Assembly (NCBI GenBank): GCA_012103315.1
Contig: WLWZ01000012.1
Location: 62,001 to 126,000 of the forward strand
Reading direction: 5' to 3'
DNA length: 64,000 nt
Origin: Alphaproteobacteria bacterium
GTDB lineage: Bacteria > Pseudomonadota > Alphaproteobacteria > MPNO01 > UBA2964
The translations under genes and the position numbers were made by a program. Of this stretch, positions 51,877-60,782 are shown piece by piece (position 1 is the stretch's first letter; each line of letters begins with the position of its first letter). The notes under the pieces are model-generated. The model was not told where the DNA came from, ran no database searches, and was given only the letters and a program-made list of their open reading frames with translations.

Positions 51877-51885
51877 TCCATTAAT
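51870..51885 (-). promoter_or_regulatory. CtrA-type box upstream of nuoA
   Basis: The minus strand reads TTAA-TGGATCG-TTAAC (51869-51884), an exact match to the CtrA consensus TTAA-N7-TTAAC. It overlaps the second copy of the tandem repeat and is about 115 bases before nuoA. CtrA is a cell-cycle or motility regulator in many alphaproteobacteria. The match is short and binding is inferred only. Confidence 0.4.
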
Positions 51886-52030
51886 TCGTCATACAGCGAT
51901 ATTAGAAAATTCCCCCGACTGCTTTCCCCACAATTCAAAAGTCGCCCGCTTTATACGAGCAAATGCCGCCAATATCAAACCCTTACAAGGCATAATTGGC
52001 ATCTTTGCACGATAAGCATTTTCGTGAGGT

Positions 52031-52059
52031 TTGACCCCGCAATCCGTGGTTCGTACATT
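52031..52059 (+). promoter_or_regulatory. Promoter of the cupin gene
   Basis: TTGACC (52031-52036), 17-base spacer, TACATT (52054-52059). Transcription would start near 52066, before the GGAGG ribosome site and ATG at 52093. This placement rules out the upstream in-frame starts. Confidence 0.55.
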
Positions 52060-52092
52060 GCTAGCAACAATAGTATATCTATGGAGGCTTCT

Positions 52093-53217
52093 ATGTCAGA
52101 CGGCGTTACTGACGAACAGTCACGCGTATTCCTTCACGACAACTTCCTCGATTGGTGCGACAAGGAACCTGTCCCCGTCCACGAAGACTTCGGCATCAAT
52201 CTCATGAAAATCGATGTTGCGCCGTGGGACCGATATGGCATGGATGGCGCAGTATGCCTGCTGAAGGGACGTGACGACTTTAACTCGATCTTTTGCTTCG
52301 AATTACCACCTGGTAGTAGTTCCAACCAGATGCAACACATCTATGAAGAGGTCATCTACATCATCGAAGGTAGTGGATCGACCACCATCGAAACCCCCGA
52401 TGGCCAGAAACACAGTTTTGAATGGGGTCGCAACTCACTCTTTGCTGTTCCGGTAAACTCGAAATATCAGCATTTCAACGGCTCGGGCCGCGAACCCGCG
52501 CGATTCGCCACGGTCCATAATTTCTCATTTCTTATCAATCTGTTTCGGAATGAGGAGTTCATCTTCAACAACCCGATGACGTTCCCAGAACGGTTAGGGC
52601 CTAACGGCTACTTCACAGGTGAAGGCGAGATGATCGAAATGCGCCCCGGCAGCCATCAATGGGAAACTAATTTCGTTGCGGATATTACCAATTTCGAACT
52701 CAAGGACTGGGCAGCGCGCGGTAAAGGCTCTTCCAGTCTTCGCTGGATACTGTCCGATGGCACGATTGGCTGTCACACCTCACAGATTGTTCCCGGCACC
52801 TACAAGAAAGCACATCGTCACATGTGCGGCACAAACGTCTTCACAATCGACGGCGAGGGGTATTCACTGCTCTGGTATGAGGATGGCGAGGACGACATCG
52901 TTCGGGTCGACTGGGATCATGGCGTGGTCGTAACGCCGCCTGAGCAAATGTTCCATCAGCACTTTAACACAGGCTCTACCCCGTCACGCTATTTGGCGCT
53001 GCAGTTCGGTACAGTGCGTTACCCGATGACCTGGGCCAAGAAAGAGATCTGGAGCGGTAACGTTGATAAATCCGTCGAGGATGGCGGTGCCCAAATCGAA
53101 TATGAAAATCAAATGCCGCAAATTCACAAAATCTGGCTGAACGACATCGATAACAAAGGTATCACCTCAGAAATGGGAGATATTTTCGACGAGAAGAAAA
53201 TCCGGGCGGGCAACTAA
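52093..53217 (+). CDS. Double-cupin protein, possible dioxygenase
   Basis: A bicupin of 374 residues. The first cupin (about 65-145) has metal-type residues His82, Glu86 and His127; the second (about 225-310) has His241, His243 and His288/His290. The overall layout resembles gentisate dioxygenase-like bicupins, but I cannot name the substrate, and a non-enzymatic role remains possible. There is no signal peptide, so it is cytoplasmic. The frame is open from GTG at 52024, but GGAGG stands 5 bases before the ATG at 52093. The UbiD-type decarboxylase and ligase 1.5-4 kb away suggest aromatic acid metabolism, which is inference. Confidence 0.8.
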   Translation: MSDGVTDEQSRVFLHDNFLDWCDKEPVPVHEDFGINLMKIDVAPWDRYGMDGAVCLLKGRDDFNSIFCFELPPGSSSNQMQHIYEEVIYIIEGSGSTTIETPDGQKHSFEWGRNSLFAVPVNSKYQHFNGSGREPARFATVHNFSFLINLFRNEEFIFNNPMTFPERLGPNGYFTGEGEMIEMRPGSHQWETNFVADITNFELKDWAARGKGSSSLRWILSDGTIGCHTSQIVPGTYKKAHRHMCGTNVFTIDGEGYSLLWYEDGEDDIVRVDWDHGVVVTPPEQMFHQHFNTGSTPSRYLALQFGTVRYPMTWAKKEIWSGNVDKSVEDGGAQIEYENQMPQIHKIWLNDIDNKGITSEMGDIFDEKKIRAGN

Positions 53218-53335
53218 ACTCGTCGGTGACATTGGTTCTTATGTCAAAACTATAGAAAGAGAAAATCGGCATGGGCGCTCAGTAAGTCATGCTAATCCGA
53301 CTAATCGATAATGGTTTACGAGTACGGCCCGGTAT

Positions 53336-54466
53336 ATGAAACGGCGCGTTAAATTTATTGGATACGGAATCATCGTAACCATCGTTTTCGCTTGCGTCGA
53401 AGTCCTGGCGTACATCGCGACCGAATATCTTGCTAGTAAAGGTGCGGTTTATTTTCCCCAGAGCATAGAGGGCTTCGACACCTATAAAGCTTCGCGTAAC
53501 TCAAACCTCGGCTGGGCGCCCAACACGTCTGACTTGGATGCTTCTGGCTCACGAACCATTCCGGCCTTTCCTAACTCGACGTCAGGATGCGTGTCGATTT
53601 ACGGTGATTCGTTTATCTGGGGCCATCTCCTATCCGCTGCGGATTCGATATCGAACCGGTTAGCGGAACGAATTGGATGCCGCGTCGCTAACTTCGGCGT
53701 TTCCGGCTACGGCAGCGACCAGAGCTATCTTCGATACCTACACAACCGGGACGACGACGCACCTCTAGTCATCCTCGGACATCTTAGTGAGAACATACTC
53801 CGCAATGTAAACAGGTATCGCTGGTTGCTGTACCCAGGAGCGAATTTCCAGTTCAAACCCCGGTTCGTTGCCAGTCAGAGCGGAAAACTAAAGCTTTTAT
53901 CCATGCCAATGCCCGAAACAGTATTGGAAATGCAGGAAATTATCGCTGACCCTGCGCGTTACATTTCTCACGATGCCTTCGTACCGGGTGGAAGTAGCGG
54001 CAAAGTTGATCACGCCTTTTCATCCACACTAACTCTGCTACGGAGCCTCGCCCAGTTCCAGGTACAGGCGCAGCTCCGCCGCAGACCCTGGTACACGGCG
54101 TTTTACGACCCCACGCACCCTTCCCGCGCATTGGCTACCACAGCGAGCATTTTTGGCGCTTTCACCAACACGGCCACCGCCCGGCAACAGAACCCGCTGG
54201 TCGCTCTCTTACCGACGGGGCTCGACATGACCTATTTTCGTCGAACCGGCAAATGGCCATATGCACCCCTGGTCGAAGAACTAAAACGCCGGGGTATCCC
54301 CTTTATCGATGTAGGTAATGAAATTGCCGCTCGTATCGATGGCAAGGATGTATGCCGCTATTTTATCGACTGCACCCACCATTTCACTGCGGTGACAACA
54401 AAGCTCGTTGCACAAATTTTCTTAGAGCGGATGAAGACATCAAAAATAGAAATTAAAATAAAATGA
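53336..54466 (+). CDS. Membrane-anchored SGNH/GDSL-type hydrolase
   Basis: The 376 residues begin with one hydrophobic segment (about 7-30) after KRR, so the rest should be periplasmic and anchored to the inner membrane. SGNH blocks are visible: GDS at 90-92 (Ser92 nucleophile), NFGVSGYG at 119-126, a GHLSENI block with Asn153, and DCTH at 345-348 (Asp-x-x-His). Related enzymes deacylate or acetylate envelope polysaccharides. Function here is unknown. It follows the cupin gene by 118 bases on the same strand; co-transcription is possible. No good ribosome site precedes the ATG. Confidence 0.75.
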   Translation: MKRRVKFIGYGIIVTIVFACVEVLAYIATEYLASKGAVYFPQSIEGFDTYKASRNSNLGWAPNTSDLDASGSRTIPAFPNSTSGCVSIYGDSFIWGHLLSAADSISNRLAERIGCRVANFGVSGYGSDQSYLRYLHNRDDDAPLVILGHLSENILRNVNRYRWLLYPGANFQFKPRFVASQSGKLKLLSMPMPETVLEMQEIIADPARYISHDAFVPGGSSGKVDHAFSSTLTLLRSLAQFQVQAQLRRRPWYTAFYDPTHPSRALATTASIFGAFTNTATARQQNPLVALLPTGLDMTYFRRTGKWPYAPLVEELKRRGIPFIDVGNEIAARIDGKDVCRYFIDCTHHFTAVTTKLVAQIFLERMKTSKIEIKIK

Positions 54467-54547
54467 CACGTTTCGCCGACGCGCACCGCTGCGTGGACAA
54501 GTAGGCAGTAAGAAGCCTTCAATCGTCAGAAAATCGGAGAGAGAAAA

Positions 54548-54624
54548 TGGCGGGAGTGACGGGACTCGAACCCGCGACCTCTGGCGTGACAGGCCAGCGC
54601 TCTAACCAGCTGAGCTACACCCCC
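54548..54624 (-). tRNA. tRNA-Asp (GTC)
   Basis: A 77-base cloverleaf with encoded CCA (54548-54550). Acceptor GGGGGTG pairs with CACTCCC, D arm GCTC/GAGC, anticodon stem CTGGC/GCCAG around loop CTGTCAC with anticodon GTC (54588-54590), and T arm with TTCGAGT. All stems are intact. Confidence 0.95.
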
Positions 54625-54643
54625 GCAATAGGTGTGGCGCATG

Positions 54644-54672
54644 GTGTAATCCACCCTGCCCACACAAGTCAA
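54644..54672 (-). promoter_or_regulatory. Possible tRNA-Asp promoter
   Basis: Minus-strand TTGACT (54667-54672) with a 17-base spacer before TTACAC (54644-54649). The -35 is good and the -10 poor. The start would be about 13 bases before the mature tRNA end. It lies between the ligase stop and the tRNA. Confidence 0.35.
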
Positions 54673-54707
54673 TCATTCCTGCACGTAAAATTACATTAGC
54701 AGTGTTT

Positions 54708-56108
54708 CTAAGCCTTTAACTTGGCTTTATCGACCTTTCCTGTCGCGCCTTTAGGCAAATCAGGTACAAAACTTACAATACGCGGATACTTGTATGCCGC
54801 CATTTGCGATTTGCAGAAATCAATTATCTCTTGCTCTGAACAATGTGCTTCAGATTTCAAGACAACAAACGCACAAATTTCTTCTCCTAAATCACGATCA
54901 GGAACCGAAATCACTGCCGCTTCGCTTACATCGGGATGCGCATTCAACACAGTTTCCACCTCACCGGCAGCAACGGTATAGCCACCGCGCAAGATGACTT
55001 CCTTCTTCCGTCCAACAATACTGACCAATCCTTCCAGGCTGATGGTTGCCAGATCACCGGTTTTGAACCAACCGTCTTCCATGACCGCTGCGGTATCTTC
55101 TGGTCGGTCGAGATATTCGGTCATACATGAGTCACTTTTGATCCAAAGCTCGCCGGTTTGTTCACCCTCAAGACTGTTTCCATCTTCATCAACGATTTTA
55201 AGAGAAACACCTTTCGCGGCATGCCCAATCGACTGCGGTGTTTCCGCGCTATCAACCGGTGAATAACAAACCGGGCGAAACAGTTCACTCATACCGTAAC
55301 CACGAACTATCCTGACATCGGTAGCCACACGCCAATCCTCCGCGAGTTCCCAAGGACATGGTGCTGCACCACTCGTTGCAAAGCGGAGGCTGGACAGCGC
55401 CTTTCTATCAACCTCACCAGAATCCAGCAGGCGTCGGAACATCGTTGCGACACCACAAAAGATAGTCGCCTTGTGTTTCTTGATCGCGGAAAGAACATCT
55501 TCGACCCCAAAACGCGGTAGAACCACGCTCTGCGCTCCTACCATTAAGGGCGCCATAACAGTACCAAACAATCCGTATGAGTGCGCCAACGGCAAAACCG
55601 ATAAGACAATGTCATTTTTCTCTATCGCCAATGAGGATTCGCACCACATGTCCAAACCAACGGTCACAGAACGGTGTGACAGTACTGCTCCTTTTGGAAC
55701 GCCCGTACTTCCAGAGGTGAATAAAATTATGGCAGGGTCTTCAGAATTAACAATTTGCGCAGGAAACTCTTCGTCGCCATCGGGAATGCTATCCAGCACC
55801 ATCGTGGGATCAAGCAGAGACAAGACCTGGTCCCGCTCCTCCGCTTTCAGTCGCGCATTGAACGGCGTAATAACACAGCCCGCCTTAAGTCCTCCGAAAA
55901 CGCCGATAATCGTATCCAGAGGGTCCTCAAAACATATCGCAAGCCGTTGCCCCGGTGCGATGCCGTCACTTTGTAGACCAGCAGCGACTGCTCCTGCTTT
56001 TAAATCGAGTTCCCGCCAAGTGTAGCTGCGCTGAGGACCGACGAGGATGGTCTTATCAGAGTGTGCTGCGGCCGCGGCATCAAAACTTAAAGCAATATTT
56101 GCCGTCAT
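54708..56108 (-). CDS. Adenylate-forming acyl-CoA ligase family protein
   Basis: Activates a carboxylic acid with ATP, usually to its CoA thioester. The 466 residues have the P-loop TSGSTGVPKG at 131-140, YGMSE at 271-275, TGDL at 350-353, GRKKEVI and the catalytic Lys458 in GATGKVDK. It is at the short end of the family (usually 500-560). Substrate cannot be read from sequence; fatty, aromatic or malonate-like acids are all possible. It begins 4 bases after the UbiD-type gene, so both are in one operon and the decarboxylase may act before or after CoA activation. Confidence 0.88.
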   Translation of the reverse strand: MTANIALSFDAAAAAHSDKTILVGPQRSYTWRELDLKAGAVAAGLQSDGIAPGQRLAICFEDPLDTIIGVFGGLKAGCVITPFNARLKAEERDQVLSLLDPTMVLDSIPDGDEEFPAQIVNSEDPAIILFTSGSTGVPKGAVLSHRSVTVGLDMWCESSLAIEKNDIVLSVLPLAHSYGLFGTVMAPLMVGAQSVVLPRFGVEDVLSAIKKHKATIFCGVATMFRRLLDSGEVDRKALSSLRFATSGAAPCPWELAEDWRVATDVRIVRGYGMSELFRPVCYSPVDSAETPQSIGHAAKGVSLKIVDEDGNSLEGEQTGELWIKSDSCMTEYLDRPEDTAAVMEDGWFKTGDLATISLEGLVSIVGRKKEVILRGGYTVAAGEVETVLNAHPDVSEAAVISVPDRDLGEEICAFVVLKSEAHCSEQEIIDFCKSQMAAYKYPRIVSFVPDLPKGATGKVDKAKLKA

Positions 56109-56112
56109 TCCG

Positions 56113-57471
56113 TTATGACAAGATCGACTTTACATCAACGCCATCCCAAACATCTTCGGGGAAGCGGTGACGTGGTGTGAACTCATTGAGTAGAGGTTTG
56201 GCAGTCGCATCCATTCCCCACTTTGACGTAAAACCATCATCGCCAGCAGTAGACGGATCGAGGTCAGAACCTCGGGCGTTATTGATTAGCACCATATCAC
56301 GATCTGGTTGACATCTCGTCGCCAGAGCCCAGTTGACCTGCCGTTCATCATAGATATCGACATCTTGGTCAACCACAACAACGCGCTTGATGTAGAGGTC
56401 TGCACCTAGCACGGCCATAATCGCGTTCTTCCCCTGCCCTTTGAGACGCTGCTCAATCGAAACATAACAGGTAAAGGGACTTGGAACCCGCACCGCCTTG
56501 ACCGAAGGGACCATCGACCGAACCGCCCGGAACAAATTCGCTTCCATTGGAATTGTCGACAGCAACATATGATCGAGATGGCCGACGTTCATATCGTAAA
56601 AGTACGCGCCTTTACGATGAGTAATCGCCTTCACTTTTACGACCTCACGTTCTCGTGCCCCCAGGCTATAGCCGGTAAACTCACCAAAAGGCCCTTCATC
56701 TACCGTTGCACCAGGCTGAATTTCCGCTTCGATAATCATCTCTGCATGAGCAGGTACGGAAAGATCGATTGTCTCACAGCGCACCATTTCAAGAGGCTCT
56801 TCAAACAACCCACCCATTATGTGGGTCTCGTCCTCATCGACCGAGCCTATAGATAAAGCGCCAAGAGCTATCGCCGGATGTACACCGATAGCAAAGGCAA
56901 CAGGCAGAGGTTCACCTTTGGCTTCAGCCATCTTGTGGAATTCCCACAAATGTTTGCCAAGCGTTAGGTGAATGGACGTTGAATCCTTCCCCGTGATCAT
57001 CAAACGATTGTAGGCACAGTTATAAATGCCTGTTTCTGGATCTTTAGCGAATGAAATAGCAGCAGTGATATATGGGCCGCCATCATCTCCATGATGTACG
57101 ACCTGCGGCAAAGCCCGCATATCGACGTCCGCTCCCTTGATGATCACGTCCTTACAAGGACCAGTATTGATTTCCTTCGGCGGAATAGGGTTTTCCATGG
57201 CAGCAAGAAATTTCTTTTGCATCTCGCGTGGACCAACACCCAGCGCCATACCAAGCCGCGGGCGACTCGCATGAAGGTTGGTCATGACCTTAAAGTCCGT
57301 CCCTTTGACATTTTCAAAGACAAAGACGGGGCGTTTCTTGGCCTCTTGCTCAGTTTTCACGACTGAGGCCGTTATTGTATGGGCCGGGTCAATTTCATCC
57401 GAAACAGTTACAAATTCATCCGGACGCTCAGCCTTAATCTTGTCGATAAATGAAAGAAAATCTTGCGCCAT
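56113..57471 (-). CDS. UbiD-family prenyl-FMN-dependent decarboxylase
   Basis: Reversible decarboxylase that uses prenylated FMN. The 452 residues keep the catalytic set: Arg156 in YNRLMI, and Glu259 and Glu264 in DEGPFGEF, with the same 5-residue spacing as Arg173, Glu277 and Glu282 of the fungal Fdc1; His174 fits the metal ligand. The sequence does not look like the ubiquinone-pathway UbiD in particular, and no ubiX (prenyl-FMN synthase) is nearby, so a cofactor supply from elsewhere is assumed. Aromatic, heteroaromatic or alpha-beta unsaturated acids are likely substrates. First gene of a two-gene operon with the ligase. Confidence 0.9.
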   Translation of the reverse strand: MAQDFLSFIDKIKAERPDEFVTVSDEIDPAHTITASVVKTEQEAKKRPVFVFENVKGTDFKVMTNLHASRPRLGMALGVGPREMQKKFLAAMENPIPPKEINTGPCKDVIIKGADVDMRALPQVVHHGDDGGPYITAAISFAKDPETGIYNCAYNRLMITGKDSTSIHLTLGKHLWEFHKMAEAKGEPLPVAFAIGVHPAIALGALSIGSVDEDETHIMGGLFEEPLEMVRCETIDLSVPAHAEMIIEAEIQPGATVDEGPFGEFTGYSLGAREREVVKVKAITHRKGAYFYDMNVGHLDHMLLSTIPMEANLFRAVRSMVPSVKAVRVPSPFTCYVSIEQRLKGQGKNAIMAVLGADLYIKRVVVVDQDVDIYDERQVNWALATRCQPDRDMVLINNARGSDLDPSTAGDDGFTSKWGMDATAKPLLNEFTPRHRFPEDVWDGVDVKSILS

Positions 57472-57509
57472 TACCGCTATTCACCAATTTGTTTGATAGG
57501 AAAAATGCC

Positions 57510-57554
57510 TGTGCACGATTGGCGCACAAAATACTAGTTTAGTTGGGTAGTCAA
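57510..57554 (-). promoter_or_regulatory. Possible ubiD-operon promoter with palindrome
   Basis: Minus-strand TTGACT (57549-57554), 15-base spacer, TATTTT (57528-57533). Just downstream and touching the -10 is a palindrome TGTGC-N9-GCACA (57510-57528). The spacer is short, so the promoter is weak on sequence; the palindrome could be an operator. Confidence 0.3.
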
Positions 57555-57632
57555 CAATCCCTCCTGAGCACACATTAAGGCCCCAAGAGTTAGTTAGCGA
57601 CAATGAGAGTTGTTAACGTTCGAAACATTGAC

Positions 57633-57708
57633 TGGTGGGCGGTGACGGGATCGAACCGCCGACATCCACGGTGTAAACGTGGCGCTCTCCCAGCTGAGCT
57701 AACCGCCC
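57633..57708 (-). tRNA. tRNA-Val (TAC)
   Basis: A 76-base cloverleaf with encoded CCA (57633-57635). Acceptor GGGCGGT pairs with ACCGCCC, D arm GCTC/GAGC, anticodon stem CCACG/CGTGG around loop TTTACAC with anticodon TAC (57673-57675), and T arm with TTCGATC. It follows hup on the same strand. Confidence 0.95.
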
Positions 57709-57767
57709 TATACTCAGTCAACGCGCACCCTATAGCACAGGGTTATCCATAGAAGGAAAGGTTTTTA

Positions 57768-57806
57768 AAGAAAAAATAAAACCGGCCGCCATGCAGCGAC
57801 CGGTTC
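57768..57806 (-). terminator. Terminator after hup
   Basis: On the minus strand AACCGGTCGC and GCGGCCGGTT form a stem with one mismatch, followed by TTATTTTTT. It is about 30 bases beyond the hup stop and before tRNA-Val, so hup and the tRNA are probably separate transcripts. Confidence 0.8.
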
Positions 57807-57832
57807 TAAATTATTCTCAAGAAGAATGCCTA

Positions 57833-58105
57833 TTAATTAACGGCTTCCTTGAGGACTTTACCAGCCCGGAATTTAGGCTGGTTCGAAGCAGGTATTTGAA
57901 TTTTTTCACCTGTCCGCGGATTACGGCCTTCAGACGCTTTACGCGCCGTTACACTGAAAGTGCCAAACCCGACAAGACGAACTTCATTTCCGCCCTTGAG
58001 CGAAGCTGTTACCGATTCAAAAACCGCATCAACAGCTTTTGCAGAATCCGCTTTGGAAAGTCCTGCACTGGAAGCCACATTGGCCACGAGATCATTCTTG
58101 TTCAC
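57833..58105 (-). CDS. hup: DNA-binding protein HU
   Basis: Small nucleoid protein that bends DNA as a dimer. The 90 residues show the HU/IHF fold: MNKNDLVANVA at the start, GFGTFSV, and the arm signature ARKASEGRNPRTGEKIQIP in part with the Arg-Asn-Pro tip that inserts into the minor groove. It lies downstream of lon with the same orientation, as in E. coli and most proteobacteria, and ends in a good terminator. Confidence 0.96.
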   Translation of the reverse strand: MNKNDLVANVASSAGLSKADSAKAVDAVFESVTASLKGGNEVRLVGFGTFSVTARKASEGRNPRTGEKIQIPASNQPKFRAGKVLKEAVN

Positions 58106-58236
58106 TGTACGCCCCCTCTAATCATGGAAGGTAATAAAAAATGGCCTTTATTAGAGACCGCTACGCCACGGTTATAATCGTGTTACCCCGGCAGGAGCTA
58201 AGGATAGGCGCTCCGTTTCTCTCCCGTCAATCGCAG

Positions 58237-58271
58237 AAACCGCCGATTTTTGGCAGAAATCGGCGGTTTTT
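58237..58271. terminator. Terminator between lon and hup
   Basis: A perfect 13-bp stem, AAACCGCCGATTT and AAATCGGCGGTTT, encloses a 7-base loop. The T tract is longer on the plus strand (TTTTT) than on the minus (TTTCT), but the lon transcript on the minus strand is the only gene reading through it. It should stop lon before hup. Confidence 0.7.
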
Positions 58272-58325
58272 AGCGACTTATGCGAATCACCCCGCGGGAA
58301 CAGGACGATTCGGTACGAATATTCT

Positions 58326-60728
58326 TCAGTGGGTAACGACGCCTCCGACGTCTTTGTCAGGCTGATCAGACGTCGACACAGGGTCTACGTCAGGCCACTC
58401 TATCGGAACGAGCTTCCTCACCAACGCATGATCAAGAACCTCGTCAGCCGTCGTGACAGGAATAATTTCGAGACCACGTTTTACGTTATCTGGAATATCT
58501 GCAAGGTCCTTTTCGTTGTCTTTGGGGATCAAAACTGTCTGGATGCCGCCTCGTAATGCAGCAAGAAGTTTCTCCTTGAGACCACCAATCGGAAGGACAC
58601 GACCACGCAGCGTAATTTCACCGGTCATCGCGATGTCTTTACGGACTTCGTTCCCAGTTAGAGCTGAGACTATTGAGGTACACATGGCGACACCCGCGGA
58701 AGGCCCATCTTTGGGCGTAGCACCCTCAGGTACATGCACATGGATATCGTTCTTTTCAAAGGCCTTCGGCGAGATACCAAATTCAACTGACCGGGACCGA
58801 ATAAATGATCGAGCCGCCTGAACAGACTCCTTCATAACATCACCAAGTGTACCGGTATGAGCAACGTTACCTTTACCAGGCATCATAACCGCTTCTACAG
58901 ACAGCAACTCACCGCCAACTTCAGTCCAGGCAAGGCCAGTCGTCACACCGACAAGGTCATTTTCCTCGACCATGCCGTAGCGATAGCGGTGAACGCCTGC
59001 GAATTTTTCGAGATTACGACGGGTCAATCGAACAGATTTGACTTTCTTCGTCAAAACATGGCGAACAGCCTTACGGGACAAGTTAGCAATTTCCCGTTCA
59101 AGATTACGGACGCCAGCTTCACGCGTGTAATACCTAATCAAATCGCGCAGTGCATCGTCAGAAATCGACCACTCGCCTTTTTTCAGCCCGTGTGATTTGA
59201 CCTGCTTAGGAATCAAATGCTGCTTGGCAATTTCGACTTTCTCATCCTCGGTATAACCGGAGATGCGGATCACTTCCATTCGATCCAACAGTGGTGCAGG
59301 AATACGCAAGGTATTCGCTGTCGTGACAAACAGAACATCTGAAAGGTCATAATCAACCTCCAGATAATGGTCATTGAAGGTATTATTTTGCTCAGGGTCC
59401 AAAACCTCTAGAAGAGCAGAAGACGGGTCACCACGCCAGTCAGACCCAAGCTTATCAATCTCATCCAGCAAGAAGAGAGGATTGGACTTCTTCGCCTTTT
59501 TCATACCCTGAATAATTTTACCCGGCATCGAACCAATATAGGTCCGGCGATGGCCTCTGATCTCCGCTTCGTCGCGAACGCCACCGAGTGAAATTCTTAC
59601 AAAATTTCGGCCTGTCGCAGACGCAATTGATTTCCCAAGAGATGTCTTACCGACGCCGGGCGGCCCCACGAGACACAAGATGGGCCCCTTAACCTTCCCT
59701 ACTCGTTGCTGCACAGCGAGATACTCAAGAATACGTTCCTTGACCTTCTCAAGTCCGCAATGGTCCCTATTCAGAATATTCTCGGCAAACTTCAGGTCCT
59801 TCTTGACCCGGCTGCGCTCTTTCCAAGGAATACTCAGAATCCAATCGAGATAATTCCGGACGACTGTCGCTTCCGCAGACATTGGACTCATTGCCCGCAT
59901 CTTCTTGAGTTCCGCGGTTGCCTTCTCTTTGGCTTCCTTGCTCAGTTTGGTCTTTTCGATCTTTTCTTCGATCTCACCTGCTTCATCTCGACCATCTTCG
60001 CCTTCGCCAAGTTCCTTCTGAATGGCCTTCATCTGCTCATTCAAATAGTACTCGCGTTGGGTCTTCTCCATCTGTCGCTTGACTCGATTGCGGATCCGCT
60101 TTTCAACTTGGAGAACACCAATCTCAGCTTCCATCAGTGAGTATTCTCGTTCAAGTCGTTCAGTAATCGTAGATAGCTCAAGAAGTTCCTGTTTTTCGGA
60201 AATCTTCAAAGCAAGATGAGAGGCTACAGTGTCAGCAAGCTTGCTGGATTCCTCTATCTGATTGAGAGATACCAGGACCTCGGGTGGTATCTTCTTGTTG
60301 AGCTTTATATATTGCTCAAATTGAGAAATCACCGAACGGGCAAGCGCTTCATGCTCTTCCGGATTATCATCTGAATCAGGCAGTAGTTCAGCGGTCGCCT
60401 CAAAAAACTCTTCATTATCCGAGAAACCGGAAATCATGGCGCGCTGAGTACCTTCGACAAGCACTTTGACTGTGCCGTCCGGTAGCTTCAAGAGTTGAAG
60501 AACGGTGCCAACCGTCCCAACTGTGTATATATCGTCGGGTTTCGGATCGTCATCGCCCGCATTTTTTTGGGTGACGAGCAATATTTGCTTATCGTCCTTC
60601 ATAACGTCTTCGAGGGCGCGAACTGACTTCTCGCGACCTACAAAAAGCGGCACGATCATGTGGGGGAAAACCACAATATCGCGCAAGGGCAAGACGGGGA
60701 AAATTGAACCTTGGGCCAACTCCGGCAT
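58326..60728 (-). CDS. lon: ATP-dependent protease La (Lon)
   Basis: Degrades unfolded and regulatory proteins. Domain order over 800 residues: N-terminal substrate domain (about 8-200), coiled linker (about 200-260), AAA+ module with Walker A GPPGVGKT at 355-362 and Walker [14 protein letters not shown] in part, and the C-terminal S16 peptidase with Ser677 in DGPSAGV and Lys720 in GLKEK forming the dyad. A heat-shock-like promoter is seen upstream. It stands 101 bases after clpX. Confidence 0.98.
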   Translation of the reverse strand: MPELAQGSIFPVLPLRDIVVFPHMIVPLFVGREKSVRALEDVMKDDKQILLVTQKNAGDDDPKPDDIYTVGTVGTVLQLLKLPDGTVKVLVEGTQRAMISGFSDNEEFFEATAELLPDSDDNPEEHEALARSVISQFEQYIKLNKKIPPEVLVSLNQIEESSKLADTVASHLALKISEKQELLELSTITERLEREYSLMEAEIGVLQVEKRIRNRVKRQMEKTQREYYLNEQMKAIQKELGEGEDGRDEAGEIEEKIEKTKLSKEAKEKATAELKKMRAMSPMSAEATVVRNYLDWILSIPWKERSRVKKDLKFAENILNRDHCGLEKVKERILEYLAVQQRVGKVKGPILCLVGPPGVGKTSLGKSIASATGRNFVRISLGGVRDEAEIRGHRRTYIGSMPGKIIQGMKKAKKSNPLFLLDEIDKLGSDWRGDPSSALLEVLDPEQNNTFNDHYLEVDYDLSDVLFVTTANTLRIPAPLLDRMEVIRISGYTEDEKVEIAKQHLIPKQVKSHGLKKGEWSISDDALRDLIRYYTREAGVRNLEREIANLSRKAVRHVLTKKVKSVRLTRRNLEKFAGVHRYRYGMVEENDLVGVTTGLAWTEVGGELLSVEAVMMPGKGNVAHTGTLGDVMKESVQAARSFIRSRSVEFGISPKAFEKNDIHVHVPEGATPKDGPSAGVAMCTSIVSALTGNEVRKDIAMTGEITLRGRVLPIGGLKEKLLAALRGGIQTVLIPKDNEKDLADIPDNVKRGLEIIPVTTADEVLDHALVRKLVPIEWPDVDPVSTSDQPDKDVGGVVTH

Positions 60729-60782
60729 AATACCTCTTACTCTAAAACTATGTCGGCGTTGCCACCGACGACCAATGAAATA

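Larger units (their letters stand above)
51758..52030. other. Intergenic region between nuoA and the cupin gene
   Basis: About 335 bases separate the divergent nuoA and cupin starts. No gene is supported. It holds a tandem 12-bp repeat and a CtrA-type site (51852-51885) and, to the right, a promoter for the cupin gene. The nuo operon promoter must lie here too, but I cannot place a convincing -35/-10 pair on the minus strand. Confidence 0.6.

Noticed and set aside
57743..57751. DnaA-like box TTATCCATA after hup
   Set aside because: One mismatch and no other supporting element nearby.
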